Part shown: piece by piece, positions 31,258 through 36,405 of the stretch
How the letters are laid out: the number at the start of each line of letters is the position of its first letter
Position numbering within the stretch: position 1 is the first letter of the stretch
Assembly: GCF_014646055.1 (NCBI RefSeq)
Contig: NZ_BMMS01000028.1
Coordinates: forward strand, 72,512-108,916
Reading direction: 5' to 3'
DNA: 36,405 nt
DNA from: Wenjunlia tyrosinilytica
GTDB taxonomy: Bacteria; Actinomycetota; Actinomycetes; Streptomycetales; Streptomycetaceae
Translations under genes and position numbers: made by a program
Notes under the pieces: model-generated
The model's input: only the letters and a program-made list of their open reading frames with translations
Databases searched by the model: none
Told to the model about the DNA's origin: nothing

Positions 31258-31997
31258 TGAGGCGTCAGCCACTTGCGCTTTCCGTTCACTTCCTCGGCGG
31301 GCCGGTCCCACATCGCGGCGATCTCGTCGGCGAGATCGGCCACGTCGGTGAAGCCGGCGAATTTCGCGTTGGGCCGCTGGGCCCGCATGTCGTCGTGCAC
31401 CAGGGCCTTGACCACCAGGATCCCAGCCGCGGCCGAGGGTCCCGAGTCGCCCCCCGCCTTGCGGAAGGAGTCCCCCAGTGCCAGCGTCCAGGCCTCGGCG
31501 GCGGCCTTGGCCGCGCCGTAGGCGGCGTTGCCCGCGGTGGGCTTGGTGGCACCGGACGCGCTGATCAGCACATAGCGCCCGTGGGGGCTGCGCAGCAGGG
31601 GGTCGTGGAAGGCCAGGGAGGTGTGCTGGACGGTCTTGACGAGCAGCTTCTCCAGAAGCTCCCAGTCGGCCAGGTCCGTCTCGGTGAACGTGGCCGAGCC
31701 GCGCCAGCCGCCGACGAGGTGGACCAGCCCGTCGATCCGTCCGAACTCCTTCTCGGTGCGGCTCGCCCATTCCCGGGCGGCCTGGAGGTCCAGCAGGTCG
31801 ACGGTGTCACCGGTGACGACCGCTCCCCCGGCGGCGTCCCGGGCCTCGTCCACCGCGGCGTGCAGCCGCTCGGCGTCCGCGTCGGAGGCGACGACGGTGG
31901 CTCCGGCGGTGGCCAGGCGGCGCAGGGCCGCCCTTCCGGCCGGTCCCGCGGCTCCCGCCACGGCCACGACGGCACCCTCTAGGGGCTTGCTGTTCAT
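31254..31997 (-). CDS. Short-chain dehydrogenase/reductase
   Basis: 247-residue NAD(P)-dependent SDR. The cofactor loop is GAAGPAG at 15-21, the NAG region is replaced by HLVGG, a serine lies in VLISASGA, and the catalytic Y160-xxx-K164 is in AAYGAAKAA. ATG 31997 has GGGAGGTGG upstream. It follows the DUF6421 gene by 32 bp and is coupled to the threonine aldolase, so it may oxidise or reduce a beta-hydroxy acid or aldehyde handled by those proteins. Substrate is unknown. Confidence 0.92.
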   Translation of the reverse strand: MNSKPLEGAVVAVAGAAGPAGRAALRRLATAGATVVASDADAERLHAAVDEARDAAGGAVVTGDTVDLLDLQAAREWASRTEKEFGRIDGLVHLVGGWRGSATFTETDLADWELLEKLLVKTVQHTSLAFHDPLLRSPHGRYVLISASGATKPTAGNAAYGAAKAAAEAWTLALGDSFRKAGGDSGPSAAAGILVVKALVHDDMRAQRPNAKFAGFTDVADLADEIAAMWDRPAEEVNGKRKWLTPQ

Positions 31998-32029
31998 CCG
32001 TGCCACCTCCCTGGACTGCGACGCCTCGT

Positions 32030-33433
32030 TCACGCGGCGGCCTTTGCGGTGATCCCCTTGGTGGAGGCGATCACGTGCTTGAGCTTCTTGCTGAGTGCCT
32101 CGTAGAACATGCTGAGCGGGAACTCGTCGGGAAGTACCTGGTCCACGAGCTTACGGGGCGGCTGGTCGAGCGGCAGCGCGTCGGGGCCCTTGGCCCACAC
32201 CGACCCCGGGTGCGGGGACAGGTAGGCCGCGACCAGGTTGTAGGCGGCGAACCAGTGGACCAGCTTCGGACGGTCGATTCCGTCCCGGTAGAGCTTCTCG
32301 ATCTCGGCGCAGAGCTGGTTGGTGACGGTGGAGGCGAGGTCCCAGTCGATGCGGAGCTTGTTGTCCGTCCACCGGACCGCGTCGTGCTTGTGCAGGTAGG
32401 CGAAGAGGAGCTGTCCGCCGAGCCCGTCGTAGTTGCGCACCCTCTCACCGGTCAGCGGGAACCGGAAGAGACGGTCGAAGAGAATCGCGAACTGGACGTT
32501 GCGCCCGTGCTCGAAGCCCTCGGACTCCAGCCGCACGGCCTCCTTGAAGGCCGTGAGGTCGCAGCGCAGCTCCTCGAGCGCGTACATCCAGAACGGCGCC
32601 CGCTGCTTGATCATGAACGGGTCGAACGGGAGGTCGCCGTGGCTGTGCGTGCGGTCGTGCACGAGGTCCCACAGCACGAAGGTCTGCACGGCGAGGTCCT
32701 GGTCGCCGACGAGCCGCCGGGCGTCCTCGGGCAGCTCCAGGCCCAGGGTCTCCACCGCGGAGGCCGTCACCCGGCGGAAGCGGGCGGCCTCGCGGTCGCA
32801 GAAGATCCCGCCCCAGCTGTAGCGCTCGGGGACCTCGCGGACGGCGACGGTCTCGGGGAACAGGACGGCGGAGTCGGTGTCGTACCCGGCCGTGAAGTCC
32901 TCGAAGGTGATGGGCACGAACATCGGGTTGTCGAAGCGCGTGCGCTCGAGTTCGGCCAGCCACCGCGGCCAGACGACACGGAGCAGGACGGCCTCGAAGT
33001 TGCGGTTCGGGTTGCCGTTCTGCGTGTACATCGGGAAGAGGACCAGGTGCTCGAGGCCGTCCTGCCGCTCCTGGGAGGGCTGGAAGGCGAGCAGTGAGTC
33101 CAGGAAGTCCGGCACGCCGAAGCCGTCGGCCGCCCAGCGGTCGAGGTCGGTGAGGAGCTTGCCGAGGTATTCGGCGTCGTGCGGGAAGCGGGGGGCGAGG
33201 GCGCGCACGGCGTCGGCCATCGCCGCCACCTGCCGCTCTGCCTCGGCCCGCTCGGGGGCGTCCTCGGCGTCGAAGTCGATCGAGCCGTCCTTGGACTGCC
33301 AGGGGCGGATGGTCTCCACGGCCCGCTTCAGATCGGCCCAGGCGGGGAGCGCCACGGTGCCCATGGGCGCCTCGGCTGCATCACTCGCGCCGTTTACGCC
33401 CTCAATGTCCGTTACCGACAGTAGATTTTTCAT
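32030..33433 (-). CDS. DUF6421-like protein of unknown function
   Basis: 467-residue soluble protein that I match only to an uncharacterised actinobacterial family (DUF6421-like). It contains a striking H259-D-R-T-H-S-H-G266 motif followed by DLPFDPF, which looks like a metal site, and many aromatic residues (RAPFWMYALEELRCD, KLVHWFAAYNL, plus PMYTQNGNPNRNFE). No signal peptide or membrane span. First gene of a three-gene operon with an SDR and a threonine aldolase. A promoter TTGAGC-18-TACGCT (33472-33501) lies 39 bp upstream. The ATG at 33433 has only a weak ribosome site; a GTG two codons upstream is possible. I do not assign a reaction. Confidence 0.82.
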   Translation of the reverse strand: MKNLLSVTDIEGVNGASDAAEAPMGTVALPAWADLKRAVETIRPWQSKDGSIDFDAEDAPERAEAERQVAAMADAVRALAPRFPHDAEYLGKLLTDLDRWAADGFGVPDFLDSLLAFQPSQERQDGLEHLVLFPMYTQNGNPNRNFEAVLLRVVWPRWLAELERTRFDNPMFVPITFEDFTAGYDTDSAVLFPETVAVREVPERYSWGGIFCDREAARFRRVTASAVETLGLELPEDARRLVGDQDLAVQTFVLWDLVHDRTHSHGDLPFDPFMIKQRAPFWMYALEELRCDLTAFKEAVRLESEGFEHGRNVQFAILFDRLFRFPLTGERVRNYDGLGGQLLFAYLHKHDAVRWTDNKLRIDWDLASTVTNQLCAEIEKLYRDGIDRPKLVHWFAAYNLVAAYLSPHPGSVWAKGPDALPLDQPPRKLVDQVLPDEFPLSMFYEALSKKLKHVIASTKGITAKAAA

Positions 33434-33471
33434 GGACACCCCACTTTCACAGGAGAACCTCGCGTCATGAC

Positions 33472-33501
33472 AGCGTATAGAAGAGAGGTTGTCCCGCTCA
33501 A
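33472..33501 (-). promoter_or_regulatory. Promoter of the DUF6421 operon
   Basis: TTGAGC (33496-33501) and TACGCT (33472-33477) on the minus strand with an 18-bp spacer, 39 bp before the start codon. Overlapping TATACG is an alternative -10. Confidence 0.6.
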
Positions 33502-33718
33502 GGGGAGAGGCCGCAGATTATCCTGTGCGACCCCCCACATTGCCGTCGTTCTTCCCGTCCTCGCGGAAAAGGCCACCCAGTACATATGCCCGTCACCCTC
33601 TCGCGTCACTCCTGTCACTGTTCGGACTTTCGCCGGCACTAGGCTGCGGAGCCGACTGGAGCTTTTGGGTTGGCTTCTCCGCCCGCGCAGAAACCGAGAT
33701 CGACAGGCGGTCACGAGT

Positions 33719-34417
33719 TTGAGCTTCCTGACCATCGGCCACCGCGGCGTCATGGGCGTCGAGCCGGAGAACACGCTGCGCTCGTTCATCAGGGCGGAAC
33801 GCGAGGGGCTCGACGTGATCGAGCTGGACCTGCATCTGAGCAGCGACGGCGCCCTTGTCGTGATGCACGACGCGACCGTGGACCGCACCACCGACGGCAG
33901 CGGCCCCATCGGCGACCACACGCTGGACGAGCTGCGCAAACTCGACGCCGGCCTCGGTGAGCGGGTACCGACGTTCGACGAGGTGCTCGACGCGGTCCGC
34001 GCCCCGCTCCAGGCCGAGATCAAGGACCGGGCGGCCGCGCGGGCCCTCGCGGACACCATGCGCCGCCGCGACCTGCTGGAGCGGGTCACCGTCATCTCGT
34101 TCCACGACGAGGCGGTGGCCGAGATCCGGGAACGGCTGCCGGGGGTGCGCACCGGCCTGGTCGCCGGCCGCTACGGCGAGGACGTGGTGCGACGGGCCAA
34201 GGACGTGGGCGCCGAACTGGCCGTCCTCAACCTGCGCAGGCTCACCCTCGCCGTCGTGGAGCGCCTGCACGACGAGGGCATCGGGGTGGTGTCCTGGGTG
34301 GTCAACACGCCGCGGGACCTTCTTCTGGCCAGGACCCTGGGCGTGGACGGCGGCACGACCGACTTCCCCGCGATCAAGCGGGCCGTCGAGGCGGAGGGGC
34401 TCAGCCCAGCTCCTTGA
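33719..34417 (+). CDS. Glycerophosphodiester phosphodiesterase
   Basis: 232-residue GDPD-family TIM barrel that hydrolyses glycerophosphodiesters to sn-glycerol 3-phosphate and an alcohol. The catalytic and metal residues H8, E35, D37 and H50 are in IGHRG, VIELDLHL and VVMHDATVDRTTDG. TTG 33719 is chosen because the barrel begins at once (SFLTIGHRG) and AGGCGG lies 8 nt upstream; an ATG at 33467 would add 84 residues without similarity. No signal peptide, so it is probably cytoplasmic. The 3' end overlaps the convergent GNAT gene by 17 bp. Confidence 0.92.
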   Translation: MSFLTIGHRGVMGVEPENTLRSFIRAEREGLDVIELDLHLSSDGALVVMHDATVDRTTDGSGPIGDHTLDELRKLDAGLGERVPTFDEVLDAVRAPLQAEIKDRAAARALADTMRRRDLLERVTVISFHDEAVAEIRERLPGVRTGLVAGRYGEDVVRRAKDVGAELAVLNLRRLTLAVVERLHDEGIGVVSWVVNTPRDLLLARTLGVDGGTTDFPAIKRAVEAEGLSPAP

Positions 34418-34946
34418 CCAGCGTCTCGAACTCCAGGCCCTCGCGCTTGGGCAGGCCGAACCGCTCGTCGCCGTAGGGGAACGGGGTGGTCCGGCCGGTG
34501 CGCCGGTAGCCGCGCCGCTCGTACCAGGCGACCAGCTCCTCACGGGCCGAGATCACCGTCATGTGCATCTCACGCGCGTTCCACTCGCCGCGGACCACGC
34601 GCTCGGCCTCGGCCAGGACCGCCCGGCCAAGTCCCGCGCCCTGCAGTCCCGGGCGCACGGCGAACATCCCGAAGTAGGCATGGGCGCCCCGGTGCTCCAG
34701 CTGGCAGCAGGCGACCAGCACGCCGTCCCGCTCGACGACGAGCAGGCGGCTGCCCGAGGCGCCCACGACCTCGGCGACGCCCTGCGGGTCGGTGCGCTGC
34801 CCGTCGAGGATGTCGGCCTCGGTGGTCCAGCCCTGCCGACTGCTGTCGCCCCGGTAGGCGGATTCGACCAGCTCCACCAGGGCGGGCACGTCCTCCTCGA
34901 CTGCGGCACGGAAGGTCAGCGATGCGGCGGGGTCTGCGGTCTCCAC
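34401..34946 (-). CDS. GNAT family N-acetyltransferase
   Basis: 181-residue acetyl-CoA-dependent transferase. The central motif A reads AVRPGLQGAGLGRAVLAEAE (V-R-P-x-x-Q-G-x-G-x-G), and the C-terminal GRTTPFPYGDERFGL region is typical of this GNAT subgroup. ADILDGQRTD matches the N-terminal helix of related streptomycete proteins. GTG 34946 is chosen because the domain begins there; no ribosome site is clear, and the frame stays open upstream through the VOC gene in antisense. Substrate unknown. Confidence 0.87.
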   Translation of the reverse strand: METADPAASLTFRAAVEEDVPALVELVESAYRGDSSRQGWTTEADILDGQRTDPQGVAEVVGASGSRLLVVERDGVLVACCQLEHRGAHAYFGMFAVRPGLQGAGLGRAVLAEAERVVRGEWNAREMHMTVISAREELVAWYERRGYRRTGRTTPFPYGDERFGLPKREGLEFETLVKELG

Positions 34947-35006
34947 GCTCCGAAGGCTAACGCGCCGGTGTTTCCCTCCCGAGGGCGCACTGCCTACAGT
35001 CCGCTG

Positions 35007-35399
35007 ATGGTCAACATTCTCAGCAGCCGCATCCTGCTGCGCCCCACCGACCTGGAGCGCAGCCGCGCCTTCTACCGGGACGGGCTCGGCCTGGCGATCT
35101 ACCGCGAGTTCGGCACGGGCGCCGAGCGCGGCACGGTCTTCTTCCTCGGTGGAGGCTTCCTCGAGGTCTCCGGCACCTCCGCCACGCCCCCAGCGCCCGG
35201 AGTGGAACTGATGGTGCAGGTCCCTGACGCGCTGGAGGCCCGGCGAGAACTGGAGGAACGGGGGGTCACCGTGCTGCGGCCACCCCTGCGCGAGCCCTGG
35301 GGCATGATCGAGATGTGGATCTGCGACCCGGATGGCGTAAGGATCTGCGTCGCCGAGATGCCGGAGGACCACCCGGTCCGCTCCCGCCCGAGCCTCTAG
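35007..35399 (+). CDS. VOC superfamily (glyoxalase-like) protein
   Basis: 130-residue vicinal-oxygen-chelate protein with two beta-alpha-beta3 repeats: ILLRPTDLERSRAFYRDGLGL at the N-terminus and ELMVQVPDALEARRELEERG in the second module, ending WICDPDGVRICVAEM. Members are glyoxalases, dioxygenases or resistance proteins; no specific function can be set. ATG 35007 opens the family-length frame. It is divergent from the GNAT gene, 60 bp apart. Confidence 0.87.
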   Translation: MVNILSSRILLRPTDLERSRAFYRDGLGLAIYREFGTGAERGTVFFLGGGFLEVSGTSATPPAPGVELMVQVPDALEARRELEERGVTVLRPPLREPWGMIEMWICDPDGVRICVAEMPEDHPVRSRPSL

Positions 35400-35824
35400 C
35401 GGCCGAGCCTCTAGCCGCCGCGCGGCCCACCACTCGAGCCGCGGTGGCGGCCGCGGCCTTGATGCGCCCACGCGGCCGCGCCGCGGGGGCCCCGCGGGCT
35501 TCGGCCCCTCGCCCGGGGACGGCAAGAACCTCGGCCCTGCGGGCAGCCGGATCGGCCGGACGGCAGCCGCCGGACCGGTCCATGGGCATCCGGACCGGCC
35601 CATGGACATTCAGAGCCTCGGCCCTGGCGCGGGAACGCTCGACTTCGGCCCTACGGCCCGGTCCTCGGACGGCAGGCGCCGGACCGGGTCCGTGACCCGT
35701 TTCAGGCCGGGAACTCGCGTGCTGGGGCCTTGTGGACCGGCGCGCCAAGCCCCTCGGCGCACGGGCCGGGTCCGTGGCCGGGCTTGTTCAGGGCGCTCCG
35801 CCCAGGAGGCCCGCTTCCTCGCCG
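35400..35824. other. Gene-free GC-rich region with degenerate repeats
   Basis: I see no supportable gene in these 425 bp. They hold degenerate direct repeats: a 20-bp unit CCGGACCGGTCCATGGGCAT at 35570-35589 recurs at 35590-35609 with two changes, and TCGGCCCT with varied flanks recurs between 35490 and 35670. The open frames here show no protein-like composition or family motif. Confidence 0.6.
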
Positions 35825-36040
35825 TCCCTGGTGTCGCAGTTCGGCGGGTTCGTCGTCCGGTACCGCGGTATGGCGGCGATCGGTGTGGCCCGCGCCGGCC
35901 AACTCCGGCTCGCCCAGCACCTGCTGACGCTCGTGTGGTCCACGTCGCTGCTCGGCGAGCGCGTCGTCCCCGCCGTCCCCCTGACCGCGCCGACCGTCCT
36001 GGGATGCGTCGCCGTGACCCAGCGGGCGACGGTGCGCTGA
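35825..36040 (+). pseudogene. 3' remnant of an EamA/DMT-type exporter
   Basis: In one frame the last 72 residues read like the C-terminal two helices of a drug/metabolite transporter: SLVSQFGGFVVRYRGMAAIG, then VARAGQLRLAQHLLTLVWST, then LLGERVVPAVPLTAPTVLGC and VAVTQR before the stop. The pattern ARxxQLxLAQxLLTLVWSxxLLGE is typical of EamA proteins. The preceding eight helices are absent; the frame runs into GC-rich repeat sequence upstream with no continuation in another frame. A truncated, dead copy is the best reading. Confidence 0.7.
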
Positions 36041-36055
36041 GGGCCCGAGCCGACG

Positions 36056-36086
36056 GGCCCCGGGGGGGCAGCCTCCCCCGGGGGCC
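36056..36086. terminator. GC hairpin after the DMT remnant
   Basis: GGCCCCGGGGG pairs with CCCCCGGGGGCC (one bulged base) around a short loop, 16 bp after the stop of the pseudogene. Likely the old terminator of that gene. Confidence 0.5.
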
Positions 36087-36208
36087 GCCGGCGCCTCCCC
36101 ACGCCCCTCGGCAGCGCCCACGGGCGCCGCCGACCCGGGCGTCCTGGACCTGCGCAGGCGTTCAATCGGCGCACCCGCCGCCGCGCCCGTGATCCGGTTC
36201 ACGCCCCC

Positions 36209-36405
36209 TTCCTCCGCCCAAGGCGCCCCCCGCCTCCACCCAAGGCGCCCCCTACCTCCACCGAAGGCGCCCCCCGCCTCCACCCAAGGCACCCCTTCCT
36301 CCGCCCAAGGCGCCCCCTACCTCCACCGAAGGCGCCCCCCGCCTCCACCCAAGGCACCCCTTCCTCCGCCGAAGGCGTTTCCCTTCCTCCGCCCAAGGCG
36401 CCCCC
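36209..36405. repeat. 21-22 bp tandem repeat array running off the window
   Basis: At least nine units of 21-22 bp close to CCGCCTCCACCCAAGGCGCCCC. Sub-types alternate, and a three-unit block (CTACC-, CCGCC- and TTCCT-type) of about 65 bp repeats, showing higher-order duplication. One strand is open and reads G/R/W/E-rich, but composition alone does not make it a gene. The array is cut by the window edge. Confidence 0.88.

Noticed and set aside
33467-33718. 84-codon N-terminal extension of the phosphodiesterase from ATG 33467
   Set aside because: No signal peptide or domain, and it overlaps the promoter of the divergent DUF6421 operon; the barrel starts at TTG 33719.
36199-36396. Minus-strand 65-codon frame in the terminal repeat
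   Set aside because: The composition follows wholly from the 21-22 bp repeat; no independent sign of coding within the window.

Overview
The window reads as part of a Streptomyces-type chromosome, or that of a close relative. Support: very high GC with strong G/C bias at third codon positions, many GTG/TTG starts, mycothiol-linked enzyme families, a chitinase promoter carrying a DasR-like box, ROK and LacI sugar regulators, and several promoters whose -10 box sits 6-7 nt from the start codon (leaderless mRNAs). I see no tRNA, rRNA, CRISPR, phage or insertion sequence. Most genes are ordinary chromosomal genes.

Layout. 23-3677 (-): operon for a SHOCT-type membrane protein, an ABC ATPase and an FtsX-type permease. 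3878-5125 (-) and 5116-6369 (+): a ROK repressor divergent from an MFS transporter with overlapping start codons, then a maleylpyruvate-isomerase-fold enzyme. 7243-8598 (+): secreted GH18 chitinase. 8682-10026 (-): an NTF2-like protein, a small unknown protein whose 3' end runs into a minisatellite, and a MarR regulator divergent from a DHA2 drug exporter (10113-11741). 11866-13751 (-): NarL-type response regulator and sensor kinase. 13925-15244 (-): geranylgeranyl-reductase-type flavoenzyme. 15374-16750 (+): M20 dipeptidase. 16714-18371: arsenic-type cluster (aquaporin, ArsR, divergent ArsC). 18549-20333: HAD-IB hydrolase and a P-loop/NUDIX fusion. 20559-22776: ROK sugar kinase divergent from a LacI regulator. 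22928-24220 (-): HpcH/citrate-lyase-like aldolase with a well-formed promoter and operator. 24403-26203 (-): etfA and etfB. 26449-27305 (-): flavin reductase behind a short leader peptide. 27368-28294: thioredoxin-like protein divergent from a DUF4395 membrane protein. 28420-29136 (+): PlsC acyltransferase. 29223-29974 (-): cysteine dioxygenase behind a second leader peptide. 30166-33433 (-): DUF6421 - SDR - threonine aldolase operon. 33719-35399: glycerophosphodiester phosphodiesterase, GNAT, VOC protein. 35400-36405: no intact gene; degenerate repeats, the 3' remnant of an EamA/DMT exporter, a GC hairpin and a 21-22 bp tandem repeat running off the window.

The most interesting signals are mainly regulatory. 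(1) Two short peptides sharing the core R-V-H-(V/L)-D-L-V-R-H-A and a Cys near the C-terminus precede cysteine dioxygenase and a flavin reductase, suggesting a shared sulfur/cysteine-responsive attenuation. (2) An 18-nt GTAC-flanked element occurs upstream of both the ABC/FtsX operon and the histidine kinase operon 10 kb away, suggesting that the response regulator controls both. (3) Palindromes lie at promoters of the chitinase, the MarR/MFS pair, the ROK kinase/LacI pair, the ars pair and the aldolase. (4) Minisatellites with units of about 14-22 bp occur repeatedly, several fused into the ends of coding regions.
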